DNA from: Actinomycetota bacterium
Lineage (GTDB): Bacteria > Actinomycetota > Actinomycetes > S36-B12 > UBA5976
Direction of reading: 5' to 3'
NCBI GenBank assembly: GCA_947447095.1
Contig: CANFIL010000026.1
Location: forward strand, 1 to 13,870
Length of the DNA: 13,870 nucleotides
Below the pieces are notes generated by a model. It was not told the origin of the DNA and ran no database searches. It was given only the letters and a program-made list of their open reading frames with translations. Below are positions 6,330 through 12,624 of the stretch, piece by piece (position 1 is the first letter of the stretch; each line of letters opens with the position of its first letter). Position numbers and translations under genes: made by a program.

Positions 6330-7397
6330 GTGACCCTTTCTCCATTAGACGCCCACGATCTTCGAGATCGCATCCAGAACTCATTGGATACGTTCGTTTC
6401 GCAGCATCGCGGAATCATGGAGTCCGTTTCGCCCGATACTCTCCCACTCGTCGATAGCCTGTCTGCGCTACTTCAAGGAGGAAAGCGACTCCGCGCCGCT
6501 TTTGCCTATTGGGGATATCGGGCCACGGGAAAGCCGGATTCAGACGAGGTCGTTCGCGCTTCATCTGCCCTTGAATTTCTACAGGCTTGTGCACTTATTC
6601 ATGACGATGTTATGGACAACAGCGACATGCGTCGTGGTAAGCCAGCAAGTCACAAACAATTTGAAGAACTACACACGACATCTCACTGGCATGCTGATCC
6701 TGCAAAATTTGGCGAGGGCGCTGCGATCCTCATCGGAGACCTCGCTTTGTCGTGGGCAGACGAACTTTTGTTCGCCTCGGGGCTAAACCACAGTGAACTA
6801 ACCCGCGCCAAAAATGTTTACGACATTATGCGAACTGAATTGATGGCTGGTCAGTACCTCGATTTGCTTGAACAAGCCCGTCGCAATACAACGGAAGCTA
6901 ATGCTCTCAATGTGATTCGGTACAAGAGCGCAAAGTACACAATCGAACGCCCGCTACACATGGGGGCAGCAATAGCCGATGCACGTCCCGTTCTTATTGA
7001 CGCGCTTTCGACATATGGCCTGGCACTGGGTGCAGCATTCCAATTACGTGATGATGTCCTCGGCGTTTTTGGTGACGCTGAAGTCACAGGAAAACCAGCG
7101 GGAGACGATCTACGCGAGCGCAAGCAGACCGTGCTTGTCGCACGGACTCTGACGTCATTGAACGATGCCGATCGCGCCCGTTTCCAAGAACTATTCAGCC
7201 TCGACACAAACACTGATACGGACATCGCCGAGCTCCAGTCCCTCATCACGACGTCTGGCGCGCTAGAGACTGTCGAAGCAACCATCCACGAACAAACCCA
7301 AGCTGCACTTGCGGCGATCGCCATAGACCAGTGTGACGATCAGGCGCGTCAGGCACTCACTCAACTGGCGATTCTCGCTACCCAAAGGACGTTCTAG
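6330..7397 (+). CDS. crtE: Geranylgeranyl/polyprenyl diphosphate synthase (IdsA/CrtE type)
   Basis: This trans-isoprenyl diphosphate synthase adds isopentenyl diphosphate units to an allylic starter. In this context it should supply GGPP for phytoene synthase and perhaps for polyprenyl carriers. The 355-residue protein shows GGKRLR (51-56), the first aspartate motif DDVMD (92-96) followed by RRGKP, GQYLDL (174-179), and the second aspartate region QLRDDVLGVFGD (238-249) with GKPAGDDLR (254-262), typical of actinobacterial IdsA. Small residues (Cys87, Ala88) precede the first motif, compatible with a C20 or longer product. The GTG start at 6330 is supported by the TAGCCT hexamer upstream. The stop TAG abuts the crtI ATG. 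M. tuberculosis idsA2 also neighbours mptA, so idsA is an equally good name. Confidence 0.92.
   Translation: MTLSPLDAHDLRDRIQNSLDTFVSQHRGIMESVSPDTLPLVDSLSALLQGGKRLRAAFAYWGYRATGKPDSDEVVRASSALEFLQACALIHDDVMDNSDMRRGKPASHKQFEELHTTSHWHADPAKFGEGAAILIGDLALSWADELLFASGLNHSELTRAKNVYDIMRTELMAGQYLDLLEQARRNTTEANALNVIRYKSAKYTIERPLHMGAAIADARPVLIDALSTYGLALGAAFQLRDDVLGVFGDAEVTGKPAGDDLRERKQTVLVARTLTSLNDADRARFQELFSLDTNTDTDIAELQSLITTSGALETVEATIHEQTQAALAAIAIDQCDDQARQALTQLAILATQRTF
7384..7397 (+). promoter_or_regulatory. Shine-Dalgarno sequence of crtI
   Basis: AAAGGA (7384-7389) lies 8 bases before ATG 7398, inside the last codons of crtE. It is one of only two clear ribosome-binding sites in the window, and supports crtI being translated from the crtE transcript rather than from its own leaderless promoter. 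Confidence 0.65.
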
Positions 7398-8900
7398 ATG
7401 AAAACCGTAAACGGTAAGACTGATCACGTCGTAATTGTTGGTGCCGGCCTTGGAGGCTTGTCCGCCGCAATGAGATTGGCGGGCAAGGGACGCAAGGTCA
7501 CGATTGTGGAACGTGAATCTGTACCTGGTGGTCGTGCTGGTCGCATTAGCGACAATGGCTTTGAATTTGATACGGGTCCTACCGTCTTGACCATGCCGGA
7601 CCTGATTGAAGATGCGTTCGATTGCCTTGGCGAGACTATGTCGGATTGGCTGACTTTAGAACCAGTCTCGCCGCTCTACCGTGCGTTCTATCAAGACGAA
7701 AGTACTTTGAACATCTACAGCGACGCGGACGAAATGTCGACCGAGATTGAACGCGTGATTGGCTCAGATGAGGCACTTGGATACCGCAAGTATGTGGAGT
7801 TTGTCTCTGACCTATACAAGTACGAAATGCGCAACTTCATTGACCGAAATATTGATTCGCCGCTGAGTTTGGTTTCTAAGGATCTGGCGAAGCTTGTTGC
7901 CCTTGGTGGTTTTCGCAAACTGGCACCAAAAGTTAATCAGTACCTAAAAGATGAGCGCACACAACGCGTCTTTTCATTTCAAGCAATGTATGCGGGCTTG
8001 AGTCCGTATGACGCACTCGCAATTTATGCAGTGATTGCTTACATGGACTCGGTTGCTGGTGTGTATTTCCCTAAGGGCGGCATGCATGCACTCCCGCAAG
8101 CTATGGCTGCTGCTCTTGAAAAACATGGCGTGACCATCAAATACGACACTGAAGTGACGCGGGTTCGCCGAAACGGAAATCGTGCGTCGGGAATTGAAAC
8201 CTCGACAGGTGAGTTCATTGCTGCTGATGTTGTCGTTTTGAATCCCGATTTGCCTGTTGCCTATCGCGACCTACTCGGAGTCTCCAAGTGGAGCGTCAAT
8301 CGATTGAAGTATTCGCCATCGTGCTATCTACTTCTTGCCGGATCAAATGCAACATACGACCACATTGCGCATCACAACATTCACTTTGGACACGATTGGG
8401 CAGGTGTCTTTGACGAGCTGATTGACCAGCGCAAGATTATGAGTGACCCAAGCTTGCTCGTAACTAATCCGAGCTACTCAGATCCAGCACTTGCTCCTGA
8501 CGGCAAGCATGTGTACTACGTGCTTTTCCCAACGCCAAACATGGACGCGGACATCGACTGGAAGTCATTCGAACCGAAGTACCGCGAGCAAGTAATCCAG
8601 ACTTTAGAAAAGCGCGGCTACCACGGTTTTGGTGATTCCATCGAACTGAGCCACATCACCACACCACTTGATTGGCAAGACCAGGGCATGGAACGCGGGG
8701 CGCCGTTTGCTGCTTCTCATACCTTCCTCCAGACGGGCCCTTTCCGCCCACACAACATTTGGGGCGACAACGTCGTTTTCACTGGCTCAGGCACACAGCC
8801 TGGTGTCGGTGTTCCCATGGTTTTGGTGTCGGGACGACTCGCTGCTGAGCGAATCCTGGGACCCGATTCGTCGTACCATTCCCGAGCCTTGCGCAAGTAG
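7398..8900 (+). CDS. crtI: Phytoene desaturase (lycopene-forming)
   Basis: This bacterial-type CrtI uses FAD to introduce double bonds into phytoene, giving lycopene in the four-step enzymes. It acts at the membrane surface. The 500-residue length is normal. The N-terminus has the FAD-binding VIVGAGLGGLSAA (12-24) ending in Glu38, then PGGRAGR and NGFEFDTGPTVLTMP. A central YFPKGGMHALPQAM matches the family, and the C-terminus has VVFTGSGTQPGVGVPMVLVSGR, the conserved CrtI closing motif. Its ATG directly follows the crtE stop (TAGATG) with AAAGGA 8 bases upstream, so expression is coupled to crtE. Its own stop TAG also forms the first three bases of the putative -10 box of the next gene. The number of desaturation steps cannot be read from sequence. 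Confidence 0.96.
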   Translation: MKTVNGKTDHVVIVGAGLGGLSAAMRLAGKGRKVTIVERESVPGGRAGRISDNGFEFDTGPTVLTMPDLIEDAFDCLGETMSDWLTLEPVSPLYRAFYQDESTLNIYSDADEMSTEIERVIGSDEALGYRKYVEFVSDLYKYEMRNFIDRNIDSPLSLVSKDLAKLVALGGFRKLAPKVNQYLKDERTQRVFSFQAMYAGLSPYDALAIYAVIAYMDSVAGVYFPKGGMHALPQAMAAALEKHGVTIKYDTEVTRVRRNGNRASGIETSTGEFIAADVVVLNPDLPVAYRDLLGVSKWSVNRLKYSPSCYLLLAGSNATYDHIAHHNIHFGHDWAGVFDELIDQRKIMSDPSLLVTNPSYSDPALAPDGKHVYYVLFPTPNMDADIDWKSFEPKYREQVIQTLEKRGYHGFGDSIELSHITTPLDWQDQGMERGAPFAASHTFLQTGPFRPHNIWGDNVVFTGSGTQPGVGVPMVLVSGRLAAERILGPDSSYHSRALRK

Positions 8901-8909
8901 CCTTGTGTC
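8898..8909 (+). promoter_or_regulatory. Putative leaderless internal promoter before the mannosyltransferase gene
   Basis: TAGCCT (8898-8903) ends 6 bases before ATG 8910 and begins with the crtI stop codon. The block TAGCCTTGTG is identical to that before crtE at 6318-6327, and both are followed by two bases and then (A/G)TGACC. No Shine-Dalgarno sequence is present, so the gene probably has its own leaderless start within the operon. Confidence 0.5.
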
Positions 8910-10442
8910 ATGACCAAACCACCTCGCACCACGAGATGGTTTGGCAGCTATGGCTTGCCTGGAGCCCTTGGCACAACATTCATTACCCTCGGATCTTTTG
9001 GTGTGGGTTGGTTTCCACTGGCATTTAAGCCGCTGCGCTGGCCATTCTTGGAATATCTACAGACCCAAACTTTGGGACTTGCTTTGTCTCGTTCGTTGGT
9101 TGTTGTTGGTGCCGCTCTGCTGTTGCAGGCTTGGCTCATCGTTGGTGTCGACACCCTGCATGACAAAAAACTCAACGAACGCGAGATGTTTTCAATCCTC
9201 ATGACGTGGATTGCACCGCTGATGTTTGCCGCTCCGCTTTTCAGTCGCGATGTCTATTCCTATTTCATGCAAGGACATATGCAGCTGCAAGGCCATAACC
9301 CGTATCTCACCGGTGTGTCAGTAGTTCCGGGTTGGTTTAGTAGTGGCGTTGATCCCATGTGGGCCGAATCCAAGACGCCCTATGGTCCTGCTTTTCTCTT
9401 GATCGAGAGAATCGTTGCTTTCTTCTGCGGCCAATCTGCATTTCTATCTGCTTTTGTTTTTCGTACGATCGGCGCACTTTCCGTATTGCTTCTTGCCAAA
9501 TCAGTTGCAGGTCTGGCACGCAGACACGGCATAGACCCTGCTTCTGCGATGTGGCTAGGCGTGCTGAATCCACTTGTCCTGATGCATTTCATTGCTGGAT
9601 CACATAACGATTCACTAATGATTGCTCTTATTGCGGCCGCATTCGTGCTGGCGATTGATCAGAAAGTATTCGCGGCCGTAATCCTGACAACTATGGCCAT
9701 CGCAGTTAAACCAGTTGCGATCGTTGTTCTACCATTCATCGCCATTCAAGCGACCAAGCAGGCAACTCGAAAAGCTCGCTTTACATCCTTTTTCGTAGTT
9801 GCACTCATAGCAACTATTGGAATGGTCACTCTTTCGCTCATTGCCCATGTCGGTCCACTGGGATGGATTTCAGCGCTGTCCACGCCAGGAACTGTGCGAA
9901 GTTGGCTATCACCGGCGACTGCACTAGGGATTACCGCTGGAACACTTTTTAGCCACATCGGTTTAGGCGATCATGTTGCCAGCACGATTTCACTCTTTCG
10001 AATTCTTGGTTTTATCGCGTTGCTTGCAAGTCTGGTTGCACTCGTGCTTCGCCCACAGGGCCGATCTGCAACTCGCGGCGCGGCATATGCACTCGGCGCA
10101 GTCATAGTGTTCTCCCCTGCTGTGCAGCCGTGGTATTTGCTGTGGACCATTCCACTGCTTGCTGCCACGGGGCTGAAATCACATCACTTGCGCTGGATTG
10201 TCGTGAGCATCTGCGCCTTTACTGTGCATGGAATTGCAAACGCGAGCGCTACTGCCGACACATTCCTGGAGTTTTCGGACGGCTTAGCAATGATCTTGGC
10301 GGCCTTCACATTAGGTATTGCCATCTTTGCATCAAAGCGACAACGCGTATTGATTATGGGCGACAGCGAAGCAAAGCCATTACTCCCTGCAACGATTCCC
10401 GATCACGTCATCGCAAGCGAGCAACTCGTCTCAACTAACTGA
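8910..10442 (+). CDS. mptA: Polyprenyl-phosphomannose-dependent alpha-1,6-mannosyltransferase (MptA/MptB family)
   Basis: This GT-C membrane glycosyltransferase takes mannose from polyprenyl-phosphate-mannose and extends the alpha-1,6 mannan backbone of lipomannan-type glycolipids on the outer face of the membrane. The 510-residue protein is hydrophobic throughout, with about a dozen probable membrane segments. The first extracytoplasmic loop carries the catalytic-type Asp114 in SRDVYSYFMQG, then GHNPYLTGV (128-136) and KTPYGP (155-160), all diagnostic of the family. The closing VQPWYLLWTIPLL motif is also present. The symbol mptA rather than mptB rests on synteny with idsA2-mptA-pknL in mycobacteria and is less certain than the family. 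It starts 9 bases after crtI. Its last 12 bases overlap the 3' end of the convergent barstar-like gene. Confidence 0.87.
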   Translation: MTKPPRTTRWFGSYGLPGALGTTFITLGSFGVGWFPLAFKPLRWPFLEYLQTQTLGLALSRSLVVVGAALLLQAWLIVGVDTLHDKKLNEREMFSILMTWIAPLMFAAPLFSRDVYSYFMQGHMQLQGHNPYLTGVSVVPGWFSSGVDPMWAESKTPYGPAFLLIERIVAFFCGQSAFLSAFVFRTIGALSVLLLAKSVAGLARRHGIDPASAMWLGVLNPLVLMHFIAGSHNDSLMIALIAAAFVLAIDQKVFAAVILTTMAIAVKPVAIVVLPFIAIQATKQATRKARFTSFFVVALIATIGMVTLSLIAHVGPLGWISALSTPGTVRSWLSPATALGITAGTLFSHIGLGDHVASTISLFRILGFIALLASLVALVLRPQGRSATRGAAYALGAVIVFSPAVQPWYLLWTIPLLAATGLKSHHLRWIVVSICAFTVHGIANASATADTFLEFSDGLAMILAAFTLGIAIFASKRQRVLIMGDSEAKPLLPATIPDHVIASEQLVSTN

Positions 10443-10865
10443 CGTCAGTTCCCCAACATGAGGGAATGCTCCCTGCTTACCCAGCACGAGTACAACACCT
10501 GGCCACTTTGCTGAGGCAGTTTCAAAAATGTCTGCTAGAACTTCGCAATCAGCTGGTGCATTTTTAACAAATTCTTGCCAACCAGTCCACAAGAATGCAG
10601 TGTTGGCCGCTTGGGTAGCCAGTGCATCTTCGAAATTAGAAAGGTCTACGCTACTAAAGCCCAGCGGCTTTACTTGCGTAGCAAATACAGCAAAGAAATC
10701 TTCCAAATTCTTAACACCAGAAGTATCGAGAATGACCTGGTGCGCACCTGCCATCGCAATTTCTTGACTCGCAATACCTTCGTCAATGTCGACTTTCCAT
10801 CGAATCGCGCCGTGCAAATGTCCAGCCTTCAATAAGGCGGCTAACAGACCTGGACGAATACTCAT
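10431..10865 (-). CDS. Barstar-like (barnase-inhibitor family) protein
   Basis: This is a 144-residue protein. The central part fits the barstar fold: a first strand HQVILDTSGVKNLEDFFAVF (42-61), then a helix-loop resembling the barstar YYGxNLDALxDxL motif (here GFSSVDLSNFEDALAT, 69-84), a Trp-rich strand FLWTGWQEF (91-99), a helix (about 107-120), and a final strand VVLVLGKQG (124-132). Barstars bind and block barnase-type ribonucleases; solitary homologues are common in actinobacteria and mostly uncharacterised. No barnase gene lies in this window. An N-terminal extension of about 40 residues precedes the fold. The start ATG (10865-10863) has GGAG 9 bases upstream. Its 3' end overlaps the mannosyltransferase gene by 12 bases. 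Family assignment was made by eye without a profile search. Confidence 0.65.
   Translation of the reverse strand: MSIRPGLLAALLKAGHLHGAIRWKVDIDEGIASQEIAMAGAHQVILDTSGVKNLEDFFAVFATQVKPLGFSSVDLSNFEDALATQAANTAFLWTGWQEFVKNAPADCEVLADIFETASAKWPGVVLVLGKQGAFPHVGELTSVS
10438..10447. repeat. Palindrome at the end of the mannosyltransferase gene
   Basis: ACTGACGTCAGT (10437-10448) is a perfect 12-base palindrome covering the mannosyltransferase stop codon and the 3' end of the convergent barstar-like gene. It has no loop and no T-run, so it is not a good intrinsic terminator. It could be a protein-binding site or a coincidence of the overlapping coding ends. Confidence 0.45.
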
Positions 10866-10908
10866 GCCTCAATGCTCCCATACTGACAATTGCTGGCAAG
10901 ATTGCGGT

Positions 10909-11817
10909 GTGAGTGAACGCGATTTAGACGCTGCAGGCATTACCGATATCGAGCTTCGTGCATCGTACGAGAAGTGCCGTGAACTCAACGCAGCGCACGG
11001 AAAGACGTATTACCTCGCAACGCTGCTTTTACCGCCCGCAAAAAGACCCTATGTGCATGCCTTATATGGCTTTGCGCGATATGCCGATGAAATCGTTGAT
11101 GATTTAGCGTCTACTTTGACGGATCAAGAAAAAGCATCTGCACTGCAATCATGGGCTGACACATTCTTTGCTGATTTTGACTCTGGGGTTTCGTCGGATC
11201 CGATTTGTAAGGCAGTGCTCGACACCGTGCACCGATGGAATATTCCGCGGAAACATTTTGAAGCATTTATCCATTCAATGACCATGGATCTGACCGTCGC
11301 TGAATACCAAACATTTGACGACCTCTACGAATACGTTTATGGCTCGGCAGCAGTCATCGGCCTGCAGATGGTCCCCATTCTTGAACCCACAGACGATCGT
11401 GCCTACGAACATGCCAAACAGCTCGGCATTGCATTTCAGCTTGCTAACTTCATTCGTGACGTTGGCGAGGATCTAGAACGCGGCCGGGTCTATTTGCCGC
11501 TTGATGACCTTGCCCAGTTCGGTGTCACTCGCGCTAACCTTGAGGCTCGAGTTTTAACTCCGGCAATCACTGATGCACTCAAATTCCAAATCAAGCGAGT
11601 CAGAGACCTTGAGGAACAGTCACGAGCCGGAATTGCCATGCTCAGTCCAGTAGGTCAACCGTGTATTGAAACCGCGCGAATCCTCTATTGCGGAATCGTG
11701 GACGCCGTTGAAGATATTGATTACGACGTTTTTCATAAGCGAGCGAGTGTGTCACTCAGCAAAAGAATTCGCGTTGCTGTGCCGGCTTGGTGGCAAGCTC
11801 GCAAGCTGTGGTCCTAG
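10909..11817 (+). CDS. crtB: Phytoene synthase
   Basis: This enzyme condenses two GGPP molecules head-to-head to phytoene, the first committed carotenoid step. From GTG 10909 it has 302 residues. Visible motifs are GKTYYLATLLLPPAKR (31-46), the first Asp-rich motif YADEIVDDL (58-66), and the second, QLANFIRDVGEDLERGRVYLP (177-197), with Asp184 and Asp188. The start is ambiguous. GTG 10909 gives MSERDLDAAGITD, like actinobacterial homologues. In-frame ATG 10864 would add a 15-residue piece with three cysteines and would share two bases with the divergent barstar-like ATG. Neither has a clear ribosome-binding site or a hexamer at the leaderless distance. It is the only plus-strand gene between two minus-strand genes. 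Its stop TAG overlaps the crtYd stop within the palindrome CTAG. Confidence 0.95.
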   Translation: MSERDLDAAGITDIELRASYEKCRELNAAHGKTYYLATLLLPPAKRPYVHALYGFARYADEIVDDLASTLTDQEKASALQSWADTFFADFDSGVSSDPICKAVLDTVHRWNIPRKHFEAFIHSMTMDLTVAEYQTFDDLYEYVYGSAAVIGLQMVPILEPTDDRAYEHAKQLGIAFQLANFIRDVGEDLERGRVYLPLDDLAQFGVTRANLEARVLTPAITDALKFQIKRVRDLEEQSRAGIAMLSPVGQPCIETARILYCGIVDAVEDIDYDVFHKRASVSLSKRIRVAVPAWWQARKLWS

Positions 11818-12215
11818 GGCTTGTAGCGCAACATTTTATGAACTTCGGGGCGAGGCGGACCCGCCATTGGAGTTCGTTGAACACCGCGTCGGCCCCAGAA
11901 AACCCACAACGACATTGTTAGCAAGATCAATGAAAAGCCAAACATCAAATCTTCCACGGGAGCAAAGCACAATCTGCCATGTCCAATGAACGTGGGCGCT
12001 CTGTTCGTTGGTGAGGTCTCACCAATAATCGCGGCCCCGTCATATTGCACAATGCCCAGGCCAGTGAGCACTCCGTTTGAGATCAGCTGAAAGAAAAAGA
12101 TGATCAAATACGAGTACCAAAAGGCTTTACGCTGCACCAATCGTGTTCGCAGGACGTACATGTCCAACAAGGCAGCTATGACGATCGACATGATGCCGAT
12201 TTGGGTATAGGTCAT
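11814..12215 (-). CDS. crtYd: Lycopene cyclase subunit CrtYd (C-terminal half of heterodimeric cyclase)
   Basis: This is the second subunit of the actinobacterial heterodimeric lycopene cyclase, a polytopic membrane enzyme that closes the ionone rings of lycopene. The 133-residue protein has about three membrane helices (roughly residues 6-22, 32-50 and 84-106). It carries the conserved acidic motif APVEDLMFGFSLILL (81-95) and a basic tail ending RPEVHKMLRYKP. The start is ATG 12215, which overlaps the crtYc stop in the classic ATGA arrangement; an upstream alternative at 12239 would begin inside crtYc and is disfavoured. The stop TAG (11816-11814) overlaps the crtB stop. Whether the rings formed are beta or epsilon is not readable by eye. 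Beta would give beta-carotene, the precursor of retinal. Confidence 0.88.
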   Translation of the reverse strand: MTYTQIGIMSIVIAALLDMYVLRTRLVQRKAFWYSYLIIFFFQLISNGVLTGLGIVQYDGAAIIGETSPTNRAPTFIGHGRLCFAPVEDLMFGFSLILLTMSLWVFWGRRGVQRTPMAGPPRPEVHKMLRYKP

Positions 12216-12547
12216 GATTCTTCGTCGCCAATCAACCATTGTGGTCGTGAACTTCGAACGCCTTCAAGTGTCAAAATCGCACAGATGGGAATAACGACGA
12301 AAAATGCCACTTCATCAAGCGGGACATTCAATACAACGTCAATGTTGGTGATAAATCGTGAATCGAATGTCCAGTGACCCCGGGCGATTGCATAGGCATC
12401 CCACAGAACATAGATAACAACGACCGGTAGCACAGACAGGCTTAGGCGAATTACACGACGGTAGACGCGGGTGCGCAAAATGAATTCAAGCCAGCCCGAA
12501 CCAATGATGCAGCCCAACAGTACGAACATATATGTTGCGTGTTGCAT
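12212..12547 (-). CDS. crtYc: Lycopene cyclase subunit CrtYc (N-terminal half of heterodimeric cyclase)
   Basis: This is the first subunit of the heterodimeric lycopene cyclase. The 111-residue protein has about three membrane helices (roughly 5-23, 32-50 and 76-95). It carries WDAYAIARGHW (49-59) and the conserved acidic motif PLDEVAFFVVIPICAILTLE (76-95), equivalent to PLEExxFF in relatives. The start ATG 12547 follows a strong purine-rich site (GGAGG 7 bases upstream). The frame could begin further upstream at 12592, but that is unneeded and lacks support. It overlaps crtYd by 4 bases, fitting the two subunits being made in equal amounts. The pair points away from pknL, so the two transcription units share a 77-bp divergent intergenic region. 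Confidence 0.88.
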   Translation of the reverse strand: MQHATYMFVLLGCIIGSGWLEFILRTRVYRRVIRLSLSVLPVVVIYVLWDAYAIARGHWTFDSRFITNIDVVLNVPLDEVAFFVVIPICAILTLEGVRSSRPQWLIGDEES

Positions 12548-12624
12548 ACCCTCTCCTCCACTGGATTTCTGCGGCACCGTGCCTTTAGACACTACCCTGT
12601 CAATCGCACCTTAGACTTCTAAGA
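12548..12624. promoter_or_regulatory. Divergent control region of crtYc and the pknL-like gene
   Basis: On the plus strand TAGACT (12612-12617) ends 7 bases before GTG 12625, fitting a leaderless kinase transcript. TAGACA (12586-12591) resembles a -35 box, but the 20-base spacing is long. On the minus strand TAGTGT (12594-12589) is a possible -10 that would give crtYc a leader of about 35 bases, containing the Shine-Dalgarno GGAGGAGAGGG (12559-12549). A perfect TTGACA on the minus strand (12603-12598) is only 3 bases from that hexamer and does not pair with any -10. The ribosome-binding site is well supported; the promoters are tentative. Confidence 0.5.

Noticed and set aside
6851..7324. 157-codon open frame antisense to crtE
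   Set aside because: The plus strand encodes the conserved second aspartate motif of the prenyl synthase here; the antisense protein is low-complexity Ser/Ala/Arg-rich and looks like a codon-usage shadow.
12548..12592. Longer crtYc starting at 12592
   Set aside because: The extension is not membrane-like, and ATG 12547 has the strongest Shine-Dalgarno sequence in the window.
12598..12603. Perfect TTGACA on the minus strand as the crtYc -35 box
   Set aside because: No TAnnnT hexamer lies 16-18 bases downstream; the nearest candidate, TAGTGT, is only 3 bases away.
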